DNA of 64,000 nucleotides from Cherax quadricarinatus (lineage: Eukaryota > Arthropoda > Malacostraca > Decapoda > Parastacidae). The notes below the pieces were generated by a model that was given only the letters and a program-made list of their open reading frames with translations, did not search any database and was not told the origin of the DNA. Each line of letters begins with the position of its first letter. Position 1 is the first letter of the stretch. Positions 46,441 through 58,130 of the stretch are shown here, piece after piece. The position numbers and the translations under genes were made by a program. The DNA lies in contig NW_027195526.1 in NCBI RefSeq assembly GCF_038502225.1, forward strand, positions 107,001 to 171,000. The letters are read 5' to 3'.

Positions 46441-47285
46441 TTAACCCTTACACTGTCAGGACAAGTAAAATTACAACTGCTCTGTGTTCACATTAAAAAA
46501 AAAATGACATGGTATAGAATCTTTCTCTGAAGGTAATAACACCAATAGTAAGAAATATGATGGAAAATTTATGAAATTACAGTCTGTGTGCAATTTATTG
46601 ATCAGTAATTTTGCCCATTTTGAGCCCTACTTTAAGCCAATCAATTGCTCAATTCAATCAAATTCTTAGCATTGTCACTAGTAACCTTTCTGATGAATCA
46701 GTTGGGCACAAGAAACCATTCAATCATCTATCAGAACTACTCAATAAAGTGCACAGAATTTGGCAACTTTGCCAATTTTACATAAAATTAAAAAACTTCA
46801 ATTTAAAAGCAGAGTTGAAAATAAACACTGTAGAAATGTTAGACACTATACTATTTCCCCTATTTATTAACCACATGCCCAGGCATCTCCAATATTACAC
46901 CTCCCTACCATTTTGAATTTACACACAAAAATCTACTGTTTACCCTATTTCCTATATAATAAAACATAACCAGGAATGATTGGAAATGGTTTAAGGCGTC
47001 CTAATAAGACCTAAAAAATCTATTATACAGACATGTAAGAAAAGAATATCTTTCCCAAGTTGAGCCAAATTTCTAGCCACTTCCGGTTGTAAAACCAGCG
47101 AAAAGCATCAATACTTCAACAGCATATATTCTATTCTATCAAATAATACCAAGAAACTGCCAATAAAAAATAATTAAACATCCTAGAAAACACACTAAAG
47201 TCAATACTTGGAACAAAACACAAAGTCAAAGAGTTTTGCTTATACCATCGTGCATAGTGCAGGACAGGAACTGTTTTATACCGTG
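46441..47285 (-). mobile_element. TTAA element, decayed, right end lost
   Basis: Starts TTAACCCTTACACTGTCAGG and follows the long-family sequence (TTTGAGCCCTACTTTAAGCC, TTCTATCAAATAATACCAAG) with many changes. At 47285 (ACCGTGAACACTCATC) it passes into the 19-bp minisatellite, so the palindrome-bearing end is missing. Confidence 0.7.
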
Positions 47286-47289
47286 AACA

Positions 47290-48722
47290 CTCATCTACCA
47301 GACACTGCCTCATCTACCAGACACTGCCTCACCTACCAGACACTGCCTCATCTACCAGACACTGCCTCATCTACCAGACACTGCCTCACCTACCAGACAC
47401 TGCCTCACCTACCAGACACTGCCTCATCTACCAGACACTGCCTCATCTACCAGACACTGCCTCACCTACCAGACACTGCCTCACCTACCAGACACTGCCT
47501 CACCTACCAGACACTGCCTCACCTACCAGACACTGCCTCACCTACCAGACACTGCCTCACCTACCAGACACTGCCTCATCTACCAGACACTGCCTCATCT
47601 ACCAGACACTGCCTCATCTACCAGACACTGCCTCACCTACCAGACACTGCCTCGCCTACCAGACACTGCCATGCCTACCAGACACTGCCTTGCCTACCAG
47701 ACACTGCCTCACCTACCAGACACTGCCTCACCTACCAGACACTGCCTTGCCTACCAGACACTGCCTCACCTACCAGACACTGCCTCACCTACCAGACACT
47801 GCCTCACCTACCAGACACTGCCTCACCTACCAGACACTGCCTCACCTACCAGACACTGCCTCACCTACCAGACACTGCCTCACCTACCAGACACTGCCTC
47901 ACCTACCAGACACTGCCTCACCTACCAGACACTGCTTCACCTACCAGACACTGCATCACCTACCAGACACTGCATCACCTACCAGACACTGTCTCACCTA
48001 CCAGACACTGTCTCACCTACCAGACACTGCCTCACCTACCAGACACTGCCTCACCTACCAGACACTGCCTCACCTACCAGACACTGCATCACCTACCAGA
48101 CACTGCCTCACCTACCAGACACTGCATCACCTACCAAACACTGCCTCACCTACCAGACACTGCATCACCTACCAGACACTGCATCACCTACCAGACACTG
48201 CATCACCTACCAGACACTGCATCACCTACCAAACACTGCCTCACCTACCAGACCCTCCCTTACCTACAAGACACTGCCTCAATTAGCAGAGCCTGCCACA
48301 CCAGCCAGACCATGCCATGCCTACCAGACACTGCATCACCTACCAGACACTGCCTTACCTACCAGACACTGTCTTACCTACCACACCCTGCCTCACATAC
48401 CACACCCTGCCTCACATACATAACAATGCTCACCTACCACACACTGTGCAATTTAATGGACACTGCCACACCCAATAGACCCTTCCTCAAGTATGAGACA
48501 CTGCCACATGTACCAGACACAGCCACACATACCAAACCCTTCCTCACCTACTAGGCAATGCCTGACCTACCAGGCACTGCATCACCTACCAGACACTGCC
48601 TCAACTACCAGACACTGCCTCAACTACCAGACACTGCCTCACCTACCAGACACTGCCACACCTACCAGACACTGCCACACCTACCAGACACCATCACCTA
48701 CCAAACACTGAATCACCTACCC
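47290..48722. repeat. 19-bp minisatellite TACCAGACACTGCCTCACC
   Basis: About 75 tandem units, very regular at 47290-48240, more varied towards 48722. Because 19 is not a multiple of three, a 57-base super-period gives open frames of up to 448 codons on the plus strand in all three frames, which are artefacts. Confidence 0.97.
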
Positions 48723-50944
48723 ACTGTTAAGGTGACCCTGAGGCCAGGCCCGGCATAGTGAGGGGGAGTACACTTCTTGTCTCTAGGATGAGGTGGAGCC
48801 AAGTGAGGAATAGGGAAAGCAGCGAGGGTAGAACTCTAGTGCCTGCCCTCTGGTGGAAACTTTAAAAACTAGGCCATGGCCAGCACTCCTTCTAGTGGGA
48901 AGTATGTCAATTAGAAATGCATAGGCATACCCAGCTACATCACTCAGATCACGCTACCTAATAATTGCCCTCGACCGTGCCAACTGAAAAAAAAACTCAA
49001 GTCTCTTTCTCATTGGAACAGGGCACAAAACACAAAATAAACATATATATTCATGTGGACATGGACAAAAAAAAAATTCCTACTGGAAGGGAAGATAAAA
49101 AAAAGAGGGGTGTGCTAGAACATCTTGGTCCATAACATTGAGCCTTGGTGGGTGTCACTGCATGCCTTCCTGCATCTGGACAGATTCTGTAACACATCAG
49201 GAGACATTTCTGTGCCTGAGCTATGACATATCAGGGTATGGTCTCATCTGGAATGGTGAAACAGTCATTGTGGAGTAGTCACTGCAGGGTTCACTCAACC
49301 TGGGGCACAACCTGCTGGTGCCCTTGAGTGAGGCATCGGCAGTACTCGGCAAATGGACAGGACTTCTTCTGGCACGTAACACAGGACACTTCTCGACTGG
49401 TACTGTTGCTAGGCAATCACTGCTGAGAACTCAGTGCAGCAGAGCCTGGTGGTGCCGGCACAACTCAGGTGTATCATCTGGGAGTCATAGCAGCGTACAC
49501 CATACCTGGAGTGAAGAGCTAGCTGCTAAAGTGACATCATACTTTGTACAGGCTGCTCACTGAAACCATGACATGAGTCAGACAGTTGCCTGCCATCAGG
49601 GGGCTACTGCGGCTTGATGATGTCATCCTCTAGACAGAGTTGGAGTTATAACATAGGTTAGTCTGAGCATCCCCAGATTGGGTCTACTCATAACTGTACT
49701 CTGATGGTCAGGAGGTGGAGTGATACAAGTCTCTTATGGGGAGTCGTAACAGGCAACTCTGACGTGACATGTAAGAGAATGGCAAGCACAAGCACTATCT
49801 ATAAAGGGGGGTTTGGATGACTCATGTATCTGAAGCCTGAACTGACTAGTGTCAGTCGTCAAATGGTCACTATGGGGTGACATGTAACACGAGGGTGTTA
49901 CAATGAGGTCTGGGCTTAGAATATTCATCGGGATACATGGAAAATTTGCACATCTGCACTGTACATCCGGTTACTACACAGCTTGCACTAGCGAATGATG
50001 CTTTTCTGTGCAAAAATTGACACTAAGGCATTCGTAAACATGTGAAAATACTAGCAATGAAACACTAACTGAGAGGAATAACACAAGACAATACAGTACT
50101 AAATATTTCTCTCTCAATCATTCTAGGCATTACTGAAAACACTTTAAATTGCTCACTATAAAATGGCAAATTCACACTGTCAATGTGACACCATGGGGTG
50201 ATGTCATGGGGGTTACATCATGAAGTGATGTCCTGAGCGATGCCGCAAGGTGATGTCGGGTAGACATCATGAAGTGATGTTGGGCACACATCTTGGGGCA
50301 ACGTCAGGTAGCATAGTGACGTCAGGCAGCATGATGACGTCAGGCAGCATGGTGACGTTGCAAGGTGACATCAGGCAATGGTGACGTTGGGCAGCAGACC
50401 AAGTGGCTTGGACATCAAGTGGCATGATTATCCACCGGCCTAGTAAATCATGCGGCTTGTTGCTCCACACATGGCTTCGTGAACCATGTGACTTTATCCA
50501 CATATGGCTTTGTGATCCACATGCCTTTGAGTGACCTTGGGCACTTGAACACATAGCTCTGGTGAGAATTCACACTTAATTCAGATAGAAAACAGCAGAG
50601 AGAGAGAGAGAGTGGTGTTGAGTGGTGGTGGAGAGTAGTATTATGATAGGAGTGTCGTGGCCTTGCATGTGGGTGGCGTATGGTGAGAATCCGCCGCTTC
50701 CCCCCTACCCCACATACACACGTGGAAGATTCTACCATACTAGATGCAAAATCACCACAAAACTCACCAATGACTTGCTGAAATAGCCATGCTGATCTGA
50801 AACAACAACAGCAATATACAGGTGACGCAGAACACGTGACAGAACAGCGTGGGATGCTGTTCAGACCCAGGTGACGCCACAAAGATTTCCCAGGAAAATT
50901 AAGTGAAATTGGGCCTGAATTCTGGCTGCATCTGTGCCTGAATG
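48723..50944. other. Unassigned 2.2 kb with TGACGTCA-rich segment
   Basis: No coding region with a recognised domain; frames of 60-144 codons lack start context and homology signals. Higher GC than the surroundings. At 50190-50400 there are repeated GTGATGTC/GTGACGTCAGGCAGCAT words. A short (GA)n lies at 50597-50612. Boundaries of a mobile element could not be defined. Confidence 0.4.
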
Positions 50945-52085
50945 CTACCAGCTACACTTGCCTGGTCAACCAGGCTGTGGCTGCTGAAGGTCTGCTGCCC
51001 CCACATATCCATCACAGCCTGATTGATCTGGCACATGGTAAAGATACTTGTCCAGTTTCCTCCTGAAGGCTTCTACAATTGTTCCAGCCATGTTTCTGAT
51101 TTCTTCTGGTAAGATGTTGAATAGTCTGGGGCCACAAATGTTGATATAGTGTTCCCTTATTGTGCCCACCGCACCATTGTTACTCAATGGGATTATTTTG
51201 CACTTCCTCCCATATCTCTCATTCCAGTATGTTGTTATGGCAGTGTGCAAATATGGGACCAGGCCCTCAAGTACTTTCCAGGTATATATTATCACATATC
51301 TCTCTCTCTCTCTCTCTTCTCCACTCCAGCGAATACAAGTTCAAAACTTTAAGACATTCCTACTAATTTAAGTACTTTACTAGATCAATGTGTGCTGTAA
51401 ATGATCTCCGAATTTGTTCCAGCTCTGACATTTCTCCTGCTTTGAAAGAGGCTGTCAGCACTGAGCAATATTCCAAATGAGGGAGCACTAACAATTTGAA
51501 GGGTGTCACCAATGGCATTGTTTCTCTTGTTTTGAAAGTTCTCAATACCCACCCTGTCATCCTCCTTGCTGTTGTGAACTTTGTCTTATTATGTTCTTTA
51601 AAAGAAAGATCAGCTGACATAATTATTCCTGTTGGTCTATTTGGTGATCCTCTTGAGTTTTGTATACAGTGTTCCTTTCGAGTTCTTCATTTTTTCCATA
51701 CTTAAGCAGCTGGAACTTATCACCAGTGAACATCATGTTCTCCACTGACCACTAGAAAACCCTGCTTACATCTTCCTGCAATTTTTCAGTGTCCTCTACT
51801 GTAGTTACTTTCATGCTTAATTCAGTGTCATCTGCAAATGATGATACAAAACTGTGATGGGTGTTTTTATCTATGTCTGCTATCAGGATGAGAAACAGCA
51901 GAGGTGCCAGGACAGTGCCTCAGGAAACCTCGCTGATGCTGGATTTTGCTCTTTTACTACTACTTTCTGTGTTGTGTATGTTAGGAACCCAAAAATCCAT
52001 CTGCCTACCTTCTCCATAATGCCTATGGCCCTCATTATATGCACTATCACCCCATGATCGCATTTGTCATCTTGGACTTTTCTTT
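50945..52085 (-). pseudogene. LINE B relative, decayed
   Basis: Minus strand, from 52085 leftwards: KCDHGVIVHIMRAIGIMEK, then broken RT text, MSADLSFKEHN, ARRMTGWVLRTFKTRE, LVLPHLEYCSVLTASFKAGE, a (TC)n at 51300-51318, then MIIYTWKVLEGLVP and LYHVPDQSGCDGYVG. The order matches LINE B ORF2 but the C-terminus differs (GAADLQQPQPG), so it is a different subfamily. The FADD motif is not readable. Confidence 0.78.
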
Positions 52086-52290
52086 GAAAGAAAGGTCAGT
52101 CTTTTACGTGTTCCTCTCATTCTATTTGGTGATCCTCTTGAGTTTTGTACAATGTGTCTCATTTTAGTACGTACTTCCCTGCATCAGCAGGTGATATGTT
52201 CCTAGACCTACCACAGATGCCCGAAACCACAGATAGTAGCAACCCTTATATACAACTCAATTTTCATTTCGTGAATATCTATGATAAAAT
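52086..52290 (-). mobile_element. LINE B-relative duplicate fragment
   Basis: TCTATTTGGTGATCCTCTTG AGTTTTGTA-type text repeats 51638-51668. The rest (CACAGATGCCCGAAACCACA) is unassigned. Confidence 0.4.
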
Positions 52291-52921
52291 TTAGCCCTTT
52301 CAGGGTCGAGAGTCGAGAGGCCCTCTCCTAAACTCGTTCTCAGGGTTAAAAACTTTTTGGAAAAAAAAAAAAAAGTACAAATTATTTTTTCTTATGAAAT
52401 GATAATCTTTTCCCGATCATAATGACACCAAAAGTATGAAATTTGATGGAAAACTTATGGAATTATCCTCTCGCAAAGTTAGCGGTCTTGACGATGTTTA
52501 TGCAACGGCGATTTCACCCACTTTGAGCCCTATTTTCAGCCAATTCCAATGTACCAATTAACAAAAGTCATAGCTATTTCGCTAAAACTCCATTTGTTCT
52601 ATCGAATGAGTACAAGAAACCACCCATTTACTGATTTCAACTATCCAATAAGGTGGTCAGAAACTGGCAATTTTGCCAATTTCACACAAATTTCAAAAGA
52701 TACCAATTTCAAAATAGAATCCAGAATAAACAAGACAGACATTCAAGGCACTAAAATAACATTTTCTCTGTTCATCAGTTACATCTCCAGGCCCCTCTTA
52801 CATTTCTTTTGCTTTCCACTTTGAATTTTTATTCTCATAAAAACTAGATTTACTGTTATGCAGACTACTGCATTAGTGTAAAAATAGTATGAACAATATC
52901 AGCACACTTGTGAAAGAATAT

Positions 52922-53176
52922 CAGGCTCTGGTGGCCTGGTGGTTAACGCTCTCGCTTCACACGGTGAGGGCCTGGGTTCGATTCCCAGCCAGAGTAGAAA
53001 CATTGGACGTGTTTCTTTCCACCTGTTGTCTATGTTCCCCATCAGTAAAATGGGTACCTGGGTGTTAGTCGACTGGTGTGGGTCGCATCCTGGGACACTG
53101 ACCTAAGGAGGCCTGGTCACAGACCGGGCCGCGGGGGCGTTGACCCCCGGAACTCTCTCCAGATAAACTCCAGATA
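52922..53176 (+). mobile_element. tRNA-derived SINE with LINE B tail
   Basis: Head GGTGGCCTGGTGGTTAACGC (box A) and GGGTTCGATTCCC (box B, 52974-52986), body CACCTGTTGTCTATGTTCCC and TGTTAGTCGACTGGTGTGGG, then GGCCTGGTCACAGACCGGGC, GTTGACCCCCGGAACTCTCT, CCAGATAAACTCCAGATAAA. The last 65 bases equal the LINE B 3' end at 6190-6250 apart from a few changes. An internal RNA polymerase III promoter (A and B boxes) is expected to drive transcription. Confidence 0.9.
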
Positions 53177-53447
53177 AACTCACCAGTTGACGTGTATTGG
53201 ACGCATGGCATGATTTGCTTACTTTTGAACATTGGCCAAAATCGAATATTTCTGCTACTTTGAGCTCAATTTCAAGATACTGTACTTTTCATTGTGAAAC
53301 CAATCAAAATCATCTCAATTTCTGTAATATGTCTTCCATTCTATAAAATGACACAAAGAAAATGAGAATACAACCATAAATACCATATGAAAATACACTG
53401 CAAAGTCGCTGTTTTAAACGAAAAACGCAGTTGGAGTTTTTTGTCTC

Positions 53448-53505
53448 AATACCTGGAGTTTACCTGGAGAGAGTTCCGGGGGTCAACGCCCCCGCGGCCA
53501 CCCTG
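53448..53505 (-). mobile_element. LINE B/SINE tail fragment
   Basis: GGAGTTTACCTGGAGAGAGT, TCCGGGGGTCAACGCCCCCG, CGGCC: the tail in reverse. About 58 bases, placed where the TTAA element normally has the GCAGCACACAGTGC region. Confidence 0.8.
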
Positions 53506-53648
53506 ACCACACAGACCCATTCTTTCATATGTACACCTACCAGCTTTCTCTCACTAGATTTAAAGGTGCTAGAATTTATGCATACTAGTATGGTACCAAC
53601 CATGGCATGCAAGCCATACTAGTACGACACCGACCCTGAAAGGGTTAA

Positions 53649-54117
53649 CTGACACACAATAAGTAATTACTAGCAAATAATAATAACTTACACTGTACAT
53701 TATTATTCTATCTCTCTCTCTCTCTCTAATGAACAGGAGACTAACATTCTAGCTTGTATACAGTAGGGCCCCACTTATACAGCAGGTTAGGTTCCAAGCT
53801 ATCACCGTAAAGTGAAACGCCCTTTTTTCCACTTATAAATGCATATAAACACTAGATAAGTTTACACTAACATATATTAAGTTAGCAATAGAACTAGGCA
53901 TTAAAAAAATAATAAAAAGGTAAAATACACATATAATACACTCATTACTTACCTTAAAATATTTGTAGTCTTAATCTAGGGTGAGATGAGTAGTATTTAT
54001 TTTAAGAAATCAAGTATGGTAGGTATGGTAGCCAGCCAGGCTACCATACCAGGCCACCCCACCCACACATAATGTTCTATGACATTTAAAGGATCCCAGA
54101 GTGACAAAATGCATGTA
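53649..54117. other. Spacer with Tigger end and (TC)n
   Basis: (TC)n at 53711-53727. CAGTAGGGCCCCACTTATAC at 53761 looks like one Tigger-type end, but no partner was found. The phrase CACTCATTACTTACCTTAAA near 53939 recurs at 62495, so both spots hold the same unnamed repeat. Confidence 0.45.
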
Positions 54118-54368
54118 CAGTTGACCCTCGGGTAACAGCATTAATCCGTTCCAGAAAAATCAACCGATTTTTTCGTTATTCGAATTAATTTTCTCCATAA
54201 GAGATAATGGAAATCCAATTAATCTGTTCCAGACACCCAAAAGTATTAAACAAAATAATTTTTTGACATGAAATATACATTTCTGTACACAGAGAACAAT
54301 GAGACATGCAGAATAAACAATACTGAAAAGTTGAAGATTGAGACACTTATGCAGCATATGGGAATCTT

Positions 54369-54415
54369 TATTCAGGAAACGTTTCGCCATACAGTGGCTT
54401 CATCAGTCCAATACA
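54369..54415 (-). ncRNA. Hammerhead-ribozyme-like motif, foldback 1 inverted arm
   Basis: Reverse strand: TATTGGA, core CTGATGA, stem II GCCA-CTGTA-TGGC, core GAAA, minimal ACGT, then TCCTGAATA. TATTGGA can pair with TCC..AATA as stem I. An extra A follows the CTGATGA core. Confidence 0.45.
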
Positions 54416-54880
54416 AAGAGGAAGGTGTAAGGAGAGGAGGAGTATGAGGTAATCAGTCCCTCAGCCTGGAGTCGATGTGTTCAGTCCATCAATCTTGTAG
54501 AATGTACAGCATAGGGCCGTAGACATGGCTTATATACTGTAGTGAGGTGAGGTGAAGCAGGCGGAGGCGGGGTCATAGTGGTACCATCCACTAGTCGAAG
54601 TAGGTCTTCGTCACAACTGTCAGACACTGCAGCATCATGGGATCTTGTTACAAAGAATTCTTCAACACTTGTTCAACCTTTGGACGAAGACCTACTTCGA
54701 CTAGTGGATGGTACCACTATGACCCCGCCTCCGCCTGCTTCACCTCACCTCACTACAGTATATAAGCCACGTCTACGGCCCTATGCTGTACATTCTACAA
54801 GATTGATGGACTGAACACATCGACTCCAGGCTGAGGGACTGATTACCTCATACTCCTCCTCTCCTTACGCCTTCCTCTTT

Positions 54881-54928
54881 GTATTGGACTGATGAAGCCA
54901 CTGTGTGGCGAAACGTTTCCTGAATAAA
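54881..54928 (+). ncRNA. Hammerhead-ribozyme-like motif, foldback 1
   Basis: GTATTGGA, CTGATGA (54889-54895), stem II GCCAC-TGT-GTGGC, GAAACGTT, TCCTGAATAA. The 3-base loop and 5-bp stem II are perfect. Stem III would be only AC/GT, as in dimer-active hammerheads. The extra A after the core is a caution. Confidence 0.48.
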
Positions 54929-55258
54929 GATTCCCATATGCTGCATAAGTGTCTCAATCTTCAACTTGTAGGTTTTTCAAACCATTCATCACAACTGTCA
55001 GACACTGCAGCATCATGGGATCTTGTTACAAAGAATTCTTCAACACTTGTTCAACCTTTGGACAAAGACCTACTTCGACTAGTGGATGGTACCACTATGA
55101 CCCCGCCTCCGCCTGCTTCACCTCACCTCACTACAGTATATAAGCCACGTCTACGGCCCTATGCTGTACATTCTACAAGATTGATGGACTGAACACATCG
55201 ACTCCAGGCTGAGGGACTGATTACCTCATACTCCTCCTCTCCTTACGCCTTCCTCTTT

Positions 55259-55305
55259 GTATTGGACTGATGAAGCCACTGTATGGTGAAACATTTCCTG
55301 AATAA
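55259..55305 (+). ncRNA. Hammerhead-like motif, decayed copy
   Basis: CTGATGA at 55267-55273, but stem II is GCCAC/ATGGT and GAAACG has become GAAACA, so stems II and III are both weakened. Confidence 0.35.
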
Positions 55306-55637
55306 AGATTCCCATATGCTGCATAAGTGTCTCAATCTTCAACTTGTCGGTTTTTCAAACCATTCATCACAATACTGAAAAGACACTTACCTTTACTGAG
55401 GACTTATTGATGAGTGATGAGATGGGATGAGGGCAGAGGATGGAAGAATTTACAATTGTTTGGAAGGGGAATTCCCTTCAATGAGAGTTAGCCTATCTTT
55501 CATAGGCTTGTGTCCTGGGAGTGCCTTTTCCTCCTGAGTAATGTAGGTCCTGTTTGGCATTTTCTTCCAAAACAGGCCTGTTTCATCACAACTGAACACA
55601 TGTTGGGCTTTTAACTTTTCAGCCTCTATGTACCCCT

Positions 55638-56702
55638 TTAACCCTTTCAGGGTCCAAGGCCAAAATCTGAAGTCACGCACCAGTGTCCAAGAATTTTCCA
55701 AAAAAAAATTTGTTATTTTTTCTTATGAAATGGTAGAGAATCTTTTTGTGAAGGTAATAAAACAAAAAGTACGAAATTTGATGGAAAATTGACGAAATTA
55801 TGCTCTCGCGAATTTTGATGTGTCAGCGATATTTACGAATCGGCGATTTTGCCGACTTTGACTTCCATTTTAGGCCAATTACATCATTCCAGTCGACCAA
55901 ATTCTTAGCTATTTTACTAGTATTACTTCTATTCTATCGATTGAGCACAAGAAACCGCCAAGTCAACTGTTTCAACTACAAAATAAAGTGATCGGAAATT
56001 GGTAATTTGGCCAATTTAACACAAAGTTCAAAATATTCCAATTTCAAAATAGCATCCAGAATAAACAATGTAGGCATTCCTGGCACTAAACTAACATTTC
56101 CTCGGTTCATTAGTTACGTTTTGAGGCTTTACAAATAAATCCCATTTTTATTTTTTATTTACATAATGAATTTTTATTCACACCAAAAAATAGAAGATTT
56201 ACTGTTATACAATATTGTAATAATTGTATAAATATCATCACCTCATTTGTGAATGTGTATTAGATCCACCAGCTGCCATGTATTAGACGTGTGAGGTCGT
56301 TTGTTTACTCTTGAACGACAAAAATTTAACATTTCCGCTACTTTGACCTCAGTTTCAAGCCATTTCCGGTGCTAAAACCAATCAAAATCATCTCTATTTC
56401 TGTAATATGTCTTCCATTCTATCAAATGAGACCAAGAAATTGCAAATACAACGAAAAAACACTGCAAAGTTGCTGTTTTAATCGAAAATCTTGGTTTCAG
56501 TTTTTTTCTCTCATTATACACAGTGTGCTGCAGGATTTGCTTTATGTGGTGCACACATACCACATAGATGTATTCTCTCATATCTAGGCCCAAGTGTACC
56601 ACTCACAGTTTATCAGAGTGAGCTGAGCTCATGACGTAGATCTACGGTTTGGACACTGAACGCAAAGGCATAGATCTACGGGACGGACCCTGAAAGGGTT
56701 AA
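55638..56702 (-). mobile_element. TTAA element (GATC type) in the large Tigger
   Basis: TTAA flanks, ends CCCTTTCAGGGTCC and GGACCCTGAAAGGG; GTAGATCTAC and ATAGATCTAC 34 bases apart near the right end. Inserted in the transposase codons for Asp-Leu-Lys-Gly. Confidence 0.88.
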
Positions 56703-56817
56703 GTCCTGCACATATTTTTCAGCTGCTTTTTTGTCAGAACTGGCAGCCTCACCATGCCTTATCACACTGTGTATGCCACGACAATTCTTAAATCTCTCAA
56801 ACCAGCCTTTGCTTGCC

Positions 56818-57900
56818 TTAACCCTTTCAGGGTCCGTGCTGTAGATCAACAGCTTTACGTTCAGGGTCCAAACCGTAGATCTATGCCATGAGCTCAGCTC
56901 ACTCTGATAAGCTGTGAGTGGTAAATTTGGGCCTAGATATGAGAGAATACATCTATGTGGTATGTGTGCACCACATAAAACAAATCCTGCAGCACACAGT
57001 GTACAATGAGAGAAAAAAAACTGAGACCGTGATTTTCGATTAAAACAGCAACTTTGCAGTGTTTTCTCGTATGTTTTTTATAGTTGTATTTGAGATTTCT
57101 TGGTCTCATTTGATAGAATTGAAGACATATTACAGAAATAGAGATGATTTTGATTGGTTTTTGGCACTGGAAATGGCTTGAAACTGAGCTCAAAGTAGCG
57201 GAAATGTTAAATTTTTGCCGAAGTCCAAGAGTAAACAAACGACCTCACACATCTAATACACACCAGCTGATGGGTCTAATATACATTCAAAAATGTGGCG
57301 ATGATATTTATACAATTATTATAATATTGCAATAACAGTAAATCTTCTATTTTTTGGTTTGAATAAAAATTCATTATGTGAATAAAAAATCAAAATAAAA
57401 TTCATTTGTAAAGCCTCAAAACATAACTAATGAACAGAGGAAATGTTAGTTTAGTGCCAGGAATACCTACATTGTATATTCTGGACCCTATTTTGAAATT
57501 GGAATATTTTGAACTTTGTGTTAAATTGGCCAAATTACCAATTTCCAATCATTTTATTTTGTAGTTGAAACAGTTGACTTGGCGATTTCTTGTGCTCAGT
57601 CAATAGAATAGAAGTAATACTAGCAAAATAGCTAAGAATTTGGTCGACTGGAATAATGTAATTGGCCTAAAATGGGAGTCAAAGTCGGTAAAAATGGCGA
57701 TTCGTATCGCTGACACATCAAAATTCACAAGAACATAATTTCATCAATTTTTTATCAAATTTCGTACTTTTTGTTTTATTACCTTCAGAAAAAGATTCTC
57801 CACCATTTCATAAGAAAAAATAACAAAAATTTTTTTTTTTTAAATTCTTGGACCCTGATGTGCACTTTGAAATTTGGCCTCTGGACCCTGAAAGGGTTAA
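56818..57900 (+). mobile_element. TTAA element (GATC type) in the large Tigger
   Basis: TTAA flanks, ends CCCTTTCAGGGTCC and GGACCCTGAAAGGG; GTAGATCAAC and GTAGATCTAT 34 bases apart near the left end. Opposite orientation to its neighbour. Inserted in the transposase codons for Glu-Phe-Lys-Ala. Confidence 0.88.
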
Positions 57901-58130
57901 ATTCATCAATACGAGCACTATTTGGAGGCATTTTCTAAAAATTTTGCCTCGCCACTTGTTAAAAAACCCGCCACATGTGATTCGTCCGAGACGTGTCCAC
58001 GTGTGGCTTGAACTGCCCTGTGCGTGCCAGTGTTTGCAAGCCAGCCAGTGTGCTCGCATCTAAGGATACATTCGGTACATTCCATATTATCACAGTGTTT
58101 TTGGTGCTTGTTTCTGCAAAGTAAGTCACC

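Larger units (their letters stand above)
52291..53648 (-). mobile_element. TTAA element (CTAG type) with SINE and tail inserts
   Basis: Left end TTAGCCCTTTCAGGGTCGAG (TTAA mutated to TTAG), right end GACCCTGAAAGGGTTAA. Near the right end ATACTAGTAT and GTACTAGTAT (reverse sense) are 34 bases apart. Contains the SINE at 52922-53176 and a LINE B/SINE tail at 53448-53505. Confidence 0.83.
54331..55370. mobile_element. Foldback element 1, Penelope-type, with 12-bp target duplication
   Basis: An inverted arm (54331-54600) faces a direct unit (about 54610-54970), followed by a second direct unit (54970-55370). Each unit has GGACTGATGAAGCC, GGCGAAACGTTTCC, AATAAAGATTCCC and ends CTTGTCGGTTTTTCAAACC. 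AATACTGAAAAG occurs at 54319-54330 and 55371-55382 as the target duplication. Such inverted plus tandem units with hammerhead-like motifs are known from Penelope-like elements. No RT is present here. Confidence 0.65.

Noticed and set aside
47208..48758. Open frames of up to 448 codons (HLPDTASPTRHCLTYQTLP)
   Set aside because: The 19-base minisatellite gives a 57-base super-period open in all plus frames; no start context or domain.
50267..50882. Overlapping minus-strand frames of 95 and 144 codons
   Set aside because: Low-complexity text (MLPDVTMLPDV) from the TGACGTCA-like repeats and no recognised domain.
52924..52995. Apparent tRNA gene with A and B boxes
   Set aside because: It is the head of a SINE: it is followed by the shared SINE body and LINE B tail, and the same head occurs at 28325, 30548 and 13290.
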